64,000 nucleotides of DNA from Prostheceraeus crozeri (Eukaryota > Platyhelminthes > Polycladida > Euryleptidae): the NCBI GenBank assembly GCA_907163375.1, contig CAJQUW010001866.1:868001-932000 (forward strand), given 5' to 3'. A program made the translations under genes and the position numbers. The stretch's first letter is position 1, and each line of letters opens with the position of its first letter. Below are positions 43,453 to 55,060 of this stretch, piece after piece. The notes below the pieces were generated by a model that saw only the letters and a list, made by a program, of their open reading frames with translations, ran no database searches and was not told the DNA's origin.

Positions 43453-43461
43453 TTATATAGG
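43453..43461 (-). promoter_or_regulatory. TATA box of cassette C
   Basis: Minus-strand CTATATAAG about 42 bp before the ATG at 43411. Confidence 0.6.
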
Positions 43462-43527
43462 GTTTTCAACAATGAATTGCTCAACAGCGAATCAGAATGC
43501 TTAAGGGATAGCAATCGACTGCATAAT

Positions 43528-43668
43528 GTTCAAGTTGACTGATAGCAGATTCAACTTAATGATAGTATTCGCCAGTCCGAAGACTGCCCAGGGCAAACCG
43601 CGAGGAGGTTCTATCATGTCTTCCCCATGGTGGCCCTTAAGAGAGCAGATGGTTCGTTCTCGGGAGTA
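43528..43668. repeat. Shared 3' repeat R2
   Basis: Copy of R1/R3, directly downstream of cassette B. It is preceded at 43,505 by GGGATAGCAATCGACTGC, a fragment of the 205 bp tandem unit, a sign of recombination. Confidence 0.9.
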
Positions 43669-43676
43669 ACGTCATC

Positions 43677-43943
43677 TTACACCCTACCAATTCTGCTGAG
43701 AGAGTCTTTGACTCTCTCTTTGGTAGCACTGTCGACTTCCACGCTAATTGGCACGTGACTAAAAAGTGGAATGTAGCGCCATTCCGTTGGATTGACAGCA
43801 GTTGCTGTCATCGGATTGCCAATCCGAGCAAGATTATTAAAAACTCTGTCTTGCTCCTCTAGCCTGGCAAACTCCTCAAATAAATTTCGCGGCCTTAACT
43901 GCGGTCCGCGAGGAGAGCTGACTTGACTGTTCGGCGTCTGCAT
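43677..43943 (-). CDS. Unknown 88-aa protein, right-arm cassette B
   Basis: It starts MQTPNSQVSSPRGPQLRPRN and is followed by a helical LFEEFARLEEQDRVFNNLARIGNP and a C-terminal VEVDSATKERVKDSLSRIGRV. It stops just before repeat R2. A TATA box (TATATAAA, minus strand, 43,975-43,982) is about 32 bp upstream. No family recognised; it is unrelated by eye to cassettes A and C. Confidence 0.5.
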   Translation of the reverse strand: MQTPNSQVSSPRGPQLRPRNLFEEFARLEEQDRVFNNLARIGNPMTATAVNPTEWRYIPLFSHVPISVEVDSATKERVKDSLSRIGRV

Positions 43944-43974
43944 GATTAAAATGAAATGAAATGAGAGGCAGTGG

Positions 43975-43982
43975 TTTATATA
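43975..43982 (-). promoter_or_regulatory. TATA box of cassette B
   Basis: Minus-strand TATATAAA about 32 bp before the ATG at 43943. Confidence 0.6.
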
Positions 43983-43998
43983 CCCCTCTAACGCGACG

Positions 43999-44150
43999 CA
44001 ACGTTCAAGTTGACTGATAGCAGATTCAACTTAATGATAGTATTCGCCAGTCCGAAGACTGCCCAGGGCAAACCGCGTGGAGGTTCTATCATGTCTTGCC
44101 CCTAGGTGGCCCTTAAGAGAGCCGATGGTTCGTTCTCGGGAGTGAATTGA
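43999..44150. repeat. Shared 3' repeat R3
   Basis: Third copy, CAACGTTCAAGTTGACTG to CGGGAGTGAATT. It supplies the last codons PRTNHRLS of the spliced reading of cassette A. Confidence 0.9.
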
Positions 44151-44828
44151 TGGGGTGGTGAAGGCGGGCAAAGATCTGCAATGAAAATGATATGTATTAG
44201 AATAGGATATACTATCTTATTTACTTTTTCACTTACCAAGTTAGTCATCCTTTGGCAGTCTCGCGCGCTTCCGAATTGAAAATTTGTGTAGATGGCCGCG
44301 CATTCGTAGGCTGGCATGCAAACATTTTTTCGTTGGATGACCATTGTAGCATAGGATGGATTCGTCTAAATTCTGGTTTACGAGTACTTCGCCGGCCAAA
44401 TGATTATCCCGAATAGGGATGTGAAATTCAAACAAACGATCCTCATTCACACGTTCCCACTCATCCCTCATGCGCTCCAACTTCTCATACGCCTGCCTCT
44501 CATCATCCCGCCGAGCCACAGTCCTCTCCAACTCAACATTCCTCGCTCTCAACACACTCATCTCCTTCATCATCTCCTCAAACTTCGCTTCTGCATCTCT
44601 CATTCTTCTCTCCGCTGCACTCGCCCTCTTCTCACACTCATCATTCTTCTCTTCCAACTCTCGCGTCTTTTTCTTCAAATCAGTCACACTACGCCTCATT
44701 CTAATATTTTCATCCGCTACCTCCTTCGACTTCAGTTCCTTCTTTTTTAACTCATCCAACTCCTTCACAACTTCATCCTTCACTTTCTTCAAACTCTCAT
44801 ACTTATTAACCAACAAATCATGCGCCAT
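44113..44828 (-). CDS. Coiled-coil protein, right-arm cassette A (3' part), with intron
   Basis: From the Met at 44828 (MAHDLLVNKYESLKKVKDEV) about 130 residues form a strong heptad coiled coil (LDELKKKELKSKEVADENIRM, RELEEKNDECEKRA, VLRARNVELERTV). That frame stops at 44241. In a second frame, CMPAYECAAIYTNFQF and DCQRMTNL lead to a GTAAGT donor at 44236; a 61 bp intron (44,176-44,236, acceptor CATTGCAG) joins it to IFARLHHPINSLPRTNHRLS, whose end matches cassette C. So the true product probably changes frame before the intron, or one base is missing. The function is unknown. Confidence 0.5.
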
Positions 44829-44855
44829 CTGCTGCGAAACATGCCTCTTCTCTTA

Positions 44856-45420
44856 ATCCTTCAACCACCTCGCCGACTGCACACGAATCCCACCACTCTT
44901 CACTTTTGGGGAAGATGAGCTCTTCGGGGGGTCGGTGATCACAATGTTTGACACCTCCGACGACGAAGAGCTCAACTTCCTCACACGCTTCCTCACACGC
45001 TCCCTATCTAAATCCACATCATCCTCATCATCACTCTCAAGCACTCTCTTTCGCTCAATCTCACCGTCCAACGACGCAACCGCTCTCGCCAACTCATCAT
45101 TCTCAACAACATTCTCAACAACATTCTCAGCCTTACCCTCTCGCTCGATCGCCAACATTCGCTCCCTCTCTTCCACAATCAACTGCGTAAATCTCAAATC
45201 AGTCACTAAACCACCACTACAGTCAGCATGCACTCTGTGGAAACGCGCCTCATCCTCATCACCCTTCAGCACTCTACACCTCACGCACGCAACCCTATTC
45301 AAGATAATCATGTGGCCGGTGCCCGCCTTCTTGACATGAGCCTTGGCGTCCGCACTGCGATTTATTCGACCGCACACACACATTTTGATATGGTATTTGC
45401 GATTTTTATCGTTTGCCATG
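44856..45420 (-). CDS. Zinc-binding protein with acidic/basic tail, cassette A (5' part)
   Basis: Likely start Met at 45420 (MANDKNRKYHIKMCVCG), just after an acceptor-like TTATCTTACAG at 45,440, so a 5'-untranslated intron is possible. A Cys/His cluster (CVCG, HVKKAGTGH, CVRC, HRVHADC) suggests a treble-clef type zinc site. Then come ENVVENVVEN repeats, an acidic ESDDEDDVDLD and a basic RKRVRKL run. The frame ends with a TAA at 44853-44855 and continues open in the same frame into the coiled coil, so the two may be one gene broken by a stop. Confidence 0.5.
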
Positions 45421-45474
45421 CCTGATTTATCGTTAGCTGTAAGATAATGAAATTTGTATAAGTTTGGAATCATG

Positions 45475-46255
45475 TAGTACAGTCATATTCCTAAAGAGTG
45501 TAGTGAGTGGCACTCGATCCCGTCGACAGCCCGAAGGCCTTGTACTGATCACTAGGGAAGTGAGAGATCTTCCCCGATACCCGCTCTTTACAGCTGAAGA
45601 CATCATTGTCACTGCCCCGAAGTGGTAACAGGAACGCCGAGTCAAAGGTAGTGATCAGTAGCTGGGATCTAACCCCTCAAAGCTGCCTTAGACATAGTTA
45701 AATTTCAAATCTGATAGCAGATTTGAACTCAGGATACTTGAAAACCTTAGTCTATATGTTAAAACTTTGAAAAAACTGAAAATTAAGAATTTTTAAAAAA
45801 ATTCCGCATTTTACTACTCATACTACTTTTAAAAAATTTTATCAGTAGTAAAGACACTATCAAACTCTATCATACAAACTTTGAAGTAAGAAGATAGCTT
45901 GCCTACTTCAAAAGATAGAGTCCTTTGAAACACCCGATATCGGGAGCTCAGAGCGACGACCGTCGCTTACCTCGTCTTTCGATGAAGTGATCAGACTTAC
46001 GTTGTCGGGGGTTTATATATGCTCGGAAGAAAACTTAAAATGGCTCTATCTCCGAAAGTATTCATCGTAGCGACATGCGGTTTGTTGCAAACGATTCGTC
46101 TTATCATTTTCTATCATATGACACCTGAACCATTCTCATATGACCACGGGAAGTTGGTCCGTCAGCACATGTCCATGTAAATTGCCACAAGTGAAAAAAT
46201 TCCTAAGTGTGAGAGCTCCAGTGTGGTGAAAATTTTGAAAAAATTTAAAACTTCC
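45475..46255. other. Right-arm spacer, no supported gene
   Basis: AT-rich near 45,750-45,850. It contains a GGGTTTATATATGC stretch near 46,010 that could be a promoter for nearby genes. No coding sequence recognised. Confidence 0.4.
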
Positions 46256-46377
46256 GAATTTCGACCTGGGACCGTCACCAAAACATTTTTCATCAAATTT
46301 CACTGACCCCCCCCCTCCCCCCTCGTTCAGAGAAATTTGATGAAAAATGTTTTGGTGACGGTCCCAGGTCGAAATTC
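46256..46377. repeat. Palindrome of TIR-derived sequence
   Basis: Arms of about 46 bp (46,256-46,301 and 46,332-46,377) are perfect or near-perfect complements (GAATTTCGACCTGGGACCGT...), separated by a C-rich loop. The arm is also part of the terminal repeats. Confidence 0.88.
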
Positions 46378-46427
46378 CACACTTTGGAAAATTTTCAAAA
46401 TTTTACCCATTTAAAGCCACTCTGACA

Positions 46428-46860
46428 CTTAGGATTTTTTCAGGTGAGCGAGCTCCGACCTAAAATCTTGTAACCGCTCTAACTTTTGAACGGCTGGTCC
46501 GATTGACTCGCAACAAAAAATGCTGTCGAGCAGTTTTTTCTCCTCTTTCGAATGCAACTCGAACGAACAGAATCCGTTCACTAGAACCAAAGTTAGAAGA
46601 TTGCTGTCGGGGGGGGGGGGGTCAGTGAAATTTGATGAAAAATGTTTTGGCTTAGGATTTTTTCAGGTGAGCGAGCTCCGACCTAAAATCTTGTAACCGC
46701 TCTAACTTTTGAACGGCTGGTCCGATTGACTCGCAACAAAAAATGTTGTCGAGCAGTTTTTTCTCCTCTTTCCAATGCAACTCGAACGAACAAAATCCGT
46801 TCACTAGAACCAAAGTTAGAAGATTGCTGTCGGGGGGGGAGGTCAGTGAAATTTGATGAA
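46428..46860. repeat. Tandem duplication beside the right TIR
   Basis: Two copies with a period of 223 bp, each starting CTTAGGATTTTTTCAGGTGA and ending in a G-run followed by TCAGTGAAATTTGATG. A third partial copy begins in the TIR at 46,947. Confidence 0.88.
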
Positions 46861-47197
46861 AAATGTTTTGGTGACGGTCCCAGGTCGAAATTCCACACTT
46901 TGGAAAATTTTCAAAATTTTACCCATACAAAGCCACTCTGACACTTAGGATTTTTTCAGGTGAGCTACGACAGTCCACCCTCCCAACCTGGCCGGCACAC
47001 CACGCCAACCTGGCCGGCACACCACGCCAACCTAGACACCACATCACCGCGTTCTATACGACGGTCGGCCAGAGGGGGGGACGTCAGACCCGAAGCACCA
47101 CGGCGGCCGACCACGACACTCTGCCGGTCCAGAGGGGGGGGACGTCAGCGACGGCGGCCATCTTGCACTATCCAGAAGTGGAGTTTTACTTACTACT
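46832..47197. repeat. Polinton right terminal inverted repeat
   Basis: Inverted copy of 21,693-22,064, ending ACTTACTACT before the CTCGAT duplication. It has G-runs matching the left end's C-runs. Confidence 0.92.
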
Positions 47198-47203
47198 CTC
47201 GAT

Positions 47204-50200
47204 GATAATGTCCTGTATTACCACATAGGGCTGGATTCGCGACAGTTCTTCCAATACGCAGTGGTTCCTGTTGAGGAAAGAAGCGGAACTTTAGCATATT
47301 AAATACTTAACTTACTTGAGACAAAATTGAACCTGTTTGCAAAAGGATATTAGTCTTCTCATAGGATATTTATGTACCAAGCATTATTCAGAATAATAAA
47401 TGTGTAATTTCAGATACAATCATCTGATAGCAGGAACAACAGCAACCTATGCATATAAGTGATGTAAATAGTGACTTCCTTAGCGGAAATTTTGGACCGG
47501 TATTTTCTGGCAAAAGTTAACCTCTTTGTTGCAATTCAATACTACATGTACTGACTGAATATCGCATAACGAATATCGTTTGACGAATTTAGCACACTCA
47601 CATTTTTACATTGTCATTGTAATATGATATCTGTGTATTGTATACACTCCATGTATCATGTAATCCTAATCGCAATGATTTTACCATAGAATCATATTAA
47701 AATGCAACTGTGAGCATGTTTGAATTCGAACAGCAATGAATAACTACGACACGCAGACTAGTGTATCAATGGCATTGCTATGTACGAGTCCGCGTCAGCA
47801 ATATGACATTGATGGACATATGCATGTGTCGCAGTGTCACTGTTGTAGACTTCTCTTAGAAGCTATGACTGTTGCATTGCCGGACGGTTAGAAATTTTAA
47901 TGCTCCATAGTTTCATTTATTGGACACATACTGTAGCTTGAATTCTACATTTCTTATAGAATGCGTACATCGTGCAAGTGAAAATTGATTTGGAGAGATT
48001 CAATGCAAATTTTCATACATAATTTCCTAAAAATGCTCTATGAAACAGACAACAAGCTGAAATATGAATACTGATGTCTCGAGCATACTGTATTTAGGAT
48101 AAAATTGAGCGTTCAAGTTGCATAACGGATGAATTTGGCAAATCCACAATTCTGCATTCAACAGCATATAATGAATTTTTGTGAATGGGTTTTGATATTG
48201 TTTTATCGGCTCAGAGATGAGAAAGGTTAGTCAAAAGTGACCACCGACTTATTTGCTTCTAGACGTCTATAAAACAGAGAAATATATATTTCAGCACCAA
48301 CTCGTCAATGGTGTTCAATCAACCATCAATATTTCAACACGTTATTTCTTAAGAGTGTAAAAATGCAAGCAATTTTTTGAAACTGATGTCAATGGCAAAT
48401 TGGAACCATGCCAATTGGTTGCTTCAGTATTGTTCAGACCCTTAGGACGTTGAAAAAACTCATCCACAGGTTTTGCGATCATGATAAAAATATATAACTT
48501 TCTTGATGCAATCGCAGCTAATCTGATATGACGTGCATCAGTATGAACTTATTGACACCATCAGCGATTGTGAATGAGAACATTTGTCATGCTAATAGTA
48601 GTTTCTCCCACTTTATTTAGTGCATCTCTTCATTGCTAAATTATTGAGTGCATCTACTACTCAATGTTTGTTATCTATGTCCTATACTGTTGAACTTATT
48701 TGGTGCTACTTTTCATATCTCTACTGTGAGGAGAAATTTGTATTATTTATGTACATCGTGTATATACTGTTTGTTATATTAATTAGCACTATACCAGAGT
48801 ACCTGTGTACTTTAGTACGCATGTACTCGGAACTAGTTTCTCCTCTGGTTCAAATGCTATGGGATTTAGTAAAATGATCTTCATTGCTGAACAGTAAACA
48901 TCAAATATCATTGATTTCTGATATTAAAATTAATGGGAAGGCAATTTCTAAGTTAGATAAAATCTCATTGCTGGACACTTAAGTCTACAACAATGACTAT
49001 CAGACTCGACTGCTAACGCAGCCTTTTCTTCACATAGTCATTGCTTTCCTCTCAAATGTGCTCGCAGTTATACATTGCAATGAACACTTTTATCATTGAG
49101 AAATCCAGTGTCCCTACTCTCATTTCTCAAAAACTTCGGGTATCGGAAAAGTATTCGGGCATGTTTCTTAAATTGTAATATTAATCGTTGTATGTATTTG
49201 AGCATATTGGGATATTCCATTGTCTCATCTCAAAATTGTAAATAGATATCATCACAAATTGTCATGTGCATCATAATTTGTAATCATCATGATAATGAAC
49301 GTGTTTTCATTTTTGAAAAATAAACGTTTCTGACTTCTGACTTCTGACTTCTGACTTCTGATATTTCGAGTGCCTATGCTCGAGTAAAGTTCCTCATTTT
49401 AAGCTATTAAGTTTGATTTCAGCTCTCTAATTGTACCTGACGCTAATTGAATGCAAATCTGAACCGGAGCCGGTAGTGACAACATATTGTAGAATGCTAT
49501 GTAGTGTTCGCTTTGAATTGATAACTTTACTTACAACCGAAAATTTTAGCGAAGCATTCTTATATAGGTACTCTAATACACAGTAAGAACAATTTTACTA
49601 ATTGACCTTGGGAAATTTTTATCAAATCGTATCAATTTTTGTCTTCTTTGTAAAAGAAAAAAGGATTTTCACAGTTACTTCTAATAATAGCTGTACGCTT
49701 AATATTTCTTACACGTCATATCACACCACACATGCAGACCACGAAAGCACTACCCTGTAACTTGACTTTCACAAAACTAGCTTAGTTTAGCGTGAGTAGG
49801 ATTTTGTGATGTAATAGATATCAAAATTATGCAAGTGCTGCTCCCAATAGTAAAACATAGCTGAACCAGGGATGTCTATGAAGCATAGAAAGTGTCAGGG
49901 ATTTCCAACTCTCAATCCCTAGGATTTATCGTAGGCCGGTTTTCTGGCCATAATTAGGTTTCTGGACATATGGCTTTCATGAGTTACAGGAACCTATATT
50001 TCACCAATCAACTGGATATGATTATGAGCAGTTACACAGCGGTTGTTCAATTGTTCCCGAATTTCAAGAAAATGATCTAAATGTAGATGCATCATTGCAA
50101 TTATCAGATATACTGTCAAGCGCCTGAAGAATACAAATTTTCTTTCTTTTCGAACGACGATAGATGGAAAGTATTATAGGATGTTTTGAGACTGTGCAGC

Positions 50201-51790
50201 TGAATTTATGATCAAATTATGTAAGCCAATTATTTCTAATAAACTTCAATCAGTGGACGAGACAAAATAATAAATAGGGTGGCGTAGCTGAGGTTCGGCA
50301 ATGTGCTTCACTGAGAAATTGTTTGATCTTTTGTGATCCTTCTGAACTAGTAAACAGAGAGTTTCGATTTGTGACATGAATATCTGTCTTTAGATAAAGT
50401 ATGAATATCCACCGAAAGACTTCACAATCTCAATAGTACTCTCTAAAATTTGTTTGATCAATTTTGAAGTCAGTGAAGATACTGGTAAGAGATGCATGAC
50501 AAATGCACGGATGGGTTTTCTGAAGCGAAGACTTATCCATCATTGCTAGAATACTACGGACTTTTTATACGCGAGTCATCAGCATGTCCAATAATGTGTT
50601 TTCCACAACATCTAAGAGATGACAAAATCTTCATCTCATCACACACCACAACTTGTCCAGGAGAACTTGAAAATATGCAGTTTTTGAAAATTTCTATTGA
50701 TTCTGACTCCGAACCAATATTTTGGAAGTTTTCAATGTTTTCCATCAATGTAGTTGGATGTGGAAATTGGAGAAAAAATCATTTAGTATTATTTATTGTT
50801 TGCTGTATACAATTTTGATGATATCAAAATAATCAGTGATGCACTATACCTGCCCCATTGAATTCAATTTCAGACAACTCAATTATTTCTACACGGATTT
50901 TTGGGTCTTCATTCAAATTTGTTGGATTCCTTCATTCAGCTAATGATTTGATTGATTAGATAATATGTCATTCACAGTTTTCATAAAGTACAACACATTT
51001 CCCAAATCTGTCTAATATATGCTAGAAACCAAGCATTGTGGGTGAAATTGAATATGAATAAGCTTGAAGGAAGACTATTTGACGCCTTCATCAATAAGCA
51101 TCCATGATCAAAAATTTCTGACGGTGATATTAAACCCGACCTTCTCTGTACATGAAATCCGTACATTCTCTGATTCCGATTTGATTCCGATGTTCAGTTG
51201 ATTTTCAGTTGGAATTTTTCGTAACTAAATATATGTTCCACGAAGAATGCCTGTAGGGTAGTCAATGCATGAATCGAAAAATGATAGATTGCATGGCTAC
51301 TACTACTACTACTACTATGTCCACTTCTTATTCAATTCTTTGGCGCATTGTAAGACCAGTGTCATGCACTTGTTGTTTTCTATTAACCAATGATATTAGG
51401 AATGGCGTTCATCTACCTGTCTCCGTTTTTCCATTTCTGATTGGAAACTGCAATTTACGACCGTGCACTTTCTCAACATCTTTGATGAAAATTCTGCAAT
51501 CTGTATTTTCAAACCGGCCAAAGCTAAATCCTACAGACTTGAAAGTTGGAAGTCCCTATCACTTTCTACATGTATGTTTCAAAGACATCCCTGACTGAAC
51601 AAACAACAATGAGGTTGTTTAACTCAAAATCTATGAGATAATTGCTACATGGATTTTTCGTTCAACAACTCTACTTTGTCAATCTACGGGCGCGAATTTT
51701 TGGCTATTCGTATTATTCTAAATCTTCATTAACATGACTAATTGGATAATAGAATGAATTTCATTAAATCAAAATCATCATTCATCACAT
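47204..51790. other. Gene-poor stretch with one retroposon tail
   Basis: No supported gene; the 85-codon hydrophobic frame at 48,620 is low-complexity. At about 49,330-49,362 an AATAAA-like sequence is followed by five CTTCTGA units, typical of the microsatellite tail of a LINE or SINE. Nothing else recognised. Confidence 0.5.
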
Positions 51791-51798
51791 TACATGCA

Positions 51799-52300
51799 TT
51801 TTAATAATAATAATAATAGTTCTTTATTGAGTTCACTTGTGGGTACATGAGGTGAACGCTACAATAATACTCGATGATAATAGTGTAAAGCGGAAAGAAG
51901 CTATAATGGTCACAGAGAAAAAAATTAAGTAAAGGTAATTTAAAAGAAAATTAAAAAGTTATTTGCAGAAACGAACAAAAGAATTTGCAAAACGTGCAGT
52001 TAGTATACGTGGGGCCCTGAGACATCTTCTAGAACGAGTGGTGATATGGCTGGGCACATCATCGAACATATCTCGCAGAAGATGCAAATCGTCTTTCACA
52101 ATGCTGTGAAAAAGTTTGTAACACGAATTGTGAGCACTAGTGATGATGTCTTCAGTCATACATACATCTGAACCAATTATGCGCATCGATCTTTTCTCAA
52201 GACACTTGACCTTCTGCAAAAGATGCTGAGAGGCGTTACAAAAAGCCCCAAACGAGTGCATCAAAAATGAGCGAATGAAAACTTCGTAACTATTTTTCAA
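51799..52300 (-). pseudogene. 3' end of a LINE (CR1/L2-type) retrotransposon
   Basis: The minus-strand frame (52300-51959) reads KVKCLEKRSMRIIGS, DDLHLLRDMF, TTRSRRCLRAPR and FANSFVRFCK, the usual end of a LINE reverse transcriptase ORF (LQKRALRII ... FxxSFxxRxxxxWN-like). It is followed by CAATAAAGAACTATT and an ATT repeat tail at 51,799-51,830. It is strongly 5' truncated, as LINE copies usually are. Confidence 0.75.
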
Positions 52301-52411
52301 TTAGTTCTCATGGTAGGTGCTGTACTTTCTATGGTAGAATTCCGGTTTGATCTCTACGTGTATGTCACATGACACAGAGATAACAATATAACATTAATCT
52401 GGATTTTTGAG

Positions 52412-52465
52412 GGCAACAATGTAGGACATTTGAAGGCGACCGGAAAATGCCCTACATTGTTGCCC
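52412..52465. repeat. Short hairpin
   Basis: GGGCAACAATGTAGG and its complement CCTACATTGTTGCCC, 24 bp apart. A third partial copy (GGCAGCAATGTAGG) lies at about 52,511. Confidence 0.75.
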
Positions 52466-52783
52466 GAAAAAATAGATGTTAATACTGTTGTGCGTAATTG
52501 AAATGGTCTGGGCAGCAATGTAGGAAAAAGCGGGCACGATGATATGAATACATGTATAAGATATTCCATGATATTTCTGGGTGATATGTAAATAAATCCC
52601 GAGAGCCGAAGGCAATATCTAATACCATATCTCCTATATACCATGATATTTTTTATGGGAGTTATTTAGATAACTCCCTTTGATTTGAATTGTAAATTTG
52701 TTTGTGATCAACGCATCATGGAATTCTTATTACGCGTACATATAGATCTACTTCGGTTGCATTGACAATTTTAGTGTAAACAT

Positions 52784-54104
52784 TTGCCAGACATGGATGG
52801 CAAATTGGGCATTGTCAAACTTCTGGTAGACCTCACTAATGGATTCATCGGCAATCAAGATCCGAATATAATATCATACGATGAATTTGAAACTATTGAA
52901 GATCTGTTCCCACTACTAAGTGATTTGCAAAACCACAACACGAATTACAGCAGATTTGCCAACTACTCACAACAAGAGCTAAATGAATTGAATAAATCAG
53001 TGACAAACAAGAACACCAAAAAGCGCAATAAATGGGCAAATAAAATATTTGAATCTTTGAGAGAAGAACGACTGGATTATGTAAATTCAAACATATGTGA
53101 CTTATCCGATGATGCATTATGCCAACTTATGACTAAGTTCATTCACGAAGTAAGGAAATCAAATGGTGAAAGATACCCAGGCAGTCTCTCGTGTCGATTG
53201 TTGCGGGAATACAATCACATATTTCGCTTACACGAAAAGTCGACTTCTTTCGAGATGAAAAGTTTTCAGCGGTGACAGTGAGTCTTGATTCATCGATGAG
53301 AATATCCATTGAAAGCGGTGCCAGTTTGAAATCGAAGTCGGCTTATGTGATAAGTGAAAATGAGGAAAAATTATTATGGAACCATGCAATGGGGGCCTCC
53401 GATGGACAGTCATTGTTATATGCTCTGTTTTACCTGAATGGATTGAATTTTGCTCTTCGAGGCGGTGAGGAACACGTACATCTTCTTATTGAGCAATTTT
53501 CTTTTGAAGTTCGTGACGGCAAACGATGTCTAGTCTACCGTGAAAAACATTCGAAAACAAATTCAGGAGGTTTGAATAACTTGAGGCACAAAACCAAGGA
53601 AGTAGTACATTTTGAGAATGTATCGAACAGATCAAGATGCCATGTAACTTTGATGGAGCTTTTCCTCAGTAAACGACCTCAAAGCTCAAATCGCTTCTAT
53701 CTGCAACCTTTAAAAAACCAAACAATTTATGTTGGTACACATCTAAGCCAATAGGCAAGAACAAGCTCAACAAATTTATGAAATCAATATATGATCAAGC
53801 TGGAATAGATTCAAGCAGCAAAAGCAACCATTCCCTTCGTGCGACATGCGCAACAAGACTTCATCAGAACAACATTGACGAACAACTCATTATGGAACGT
53901 GCGGGTCACAGAAGTCTGGCAGGAGTCAGATGTTACAAAAGAAACGCAGATACTCACCTGGAAAACTGTTCTGCCATTCTCGATGGAACAACTCTATCCA
54001 AGGTTTCAAAACCGTGTGGAAGTGAAACAGACTCTCTCATATTCAATTTCAACAGTTGCAATGTCGTGATCAATAATGGTACGAGTACCATTAAAAACAA
54101 TTAG
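52784..54104 (+). pseudogene. Crypton-type tyrosine recombinase (DUF3504-like), broken
   Basis: Three frames hold consecutive parts: 52,784-53,275 (N-terminal helical YSQQELNELNKSVTNKNT-K and ERLDYVNSNICDLSDD), about 53,191-53,754 (FALRGGEEH with the first Arg, KHSKTNSGG with the Lys) and 53,778-54,104 (HSLRATCATRL for HxxR, AGHRS for the second His, VRCYKR for the Tyr). All residues of a tyrosine recombinase site can be placed. This architecture is that of animal Cryptons, from which the host KIAA1958/ZMYM-type genes were domesticated. Frame changes near 53,200-53,270 and a stop at 53,752-53,754 make it a pseudogene, though introns could explain some of them. Confidence 0.82.
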
Positions 54105-54639
54105 ACATTGCTGTGTGACAAGTTCTCATGTTCATGTATACGCGTACATGGTTGGCATATTTAGAAGTGGGTATCCACATAGATATCCATATGGGTATTT
54201 TAGCTGTATTCCCTGTCTGACAATAGAAAATACCATACACATAGATATTTTTGATGAAATTCCATTGAAAATAACTACCGGAAACTATCATGGTATATAT
54301 GCAGATATACGCTAGCTGAGATTTCTTCAAATATCTTTCACATGCATAGATACAGATATCATAATTACGGATACATTGTTACCTTCTTTTTTCAACATTG
54401 CGCCATAGCTAAATTACGCACAATAAGAATTGTTAACAATTCCTTTTACACTATTATTGACACAAACTGCAATATCAATTGCCATTTTTACACCGAAGGT
54501 TTTAAATTTCTCGCCGTAAGCTGTCAATGGTTGCCTGACAACTTTGAAGCTATTGCGATCCGTGTCCACTCACTGATATATCGTTGAGGTGAACGAAGAG
54601 AGGGCGAAATACGTCATATGGTTCATGAGAAATGGTATT

Positions 54640-55060
54640 CAGTGACATAACATCCTCACCGACGAGTGCAGATTCAACATCTGGACCGCGAGGACTCAAG
54701 GCTGATCATCTCAAGTAGAAAGGGCAGTGCGTGTAGTTGAAGGACAGAGAGGGAATATTCCATAGCTTGTTTAGCTGTCTCTCCCATCCTACTTCGAACT
54801 CTTACATATCATGTGTGTCGAGGGAAAATGACGAAATTCTTTTTTGAAATTCATTAACAAAGCAGGTGGCCATCTTTTCGAGGAGTCCATCTTCCTCCTT
54901 TATGACAATGCTCTCCTCCACACAAAGATTGAAGGCACTCCCGAGATATTGTCCCTTTGCAAACATGACAGAAAATGCCGTATCATGCGCTGACGGATCC
55001 TCGCATCCAGTCGATCTTCAGTGATCATTCAGCCCCTCGATCTGCTGGAGTGACTCTTTG
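54640..55060 (+). pseudogene. Relic of a DDE (IS630/Tc1-superfamily) transposase
   Basis: Fragments TDECRFNIWTARTQG, VERAVRVVEGQRGNI and GGHLFEESIFLLYDNALLHT appear in order with several stops. They match the first Asp block (DECGxNIW), an RGxR block and the second Asp block (YDNAPxH) of this superfamily. Terminal repeats were not identified. Confidence 0.5.

Noticed and set aside
44400-45425. Plus-strand open frames up to 134 codons
   Set aside because: They are antisense to the Lys/Glu-rich coiled-coil and zinc genes, whose codon content keeps the complement open.
48620-48877. Hydrophobic 85-codon frame
   Set aside because: AT-rich low-complexity sequence without promoter, splice sites or known domain.
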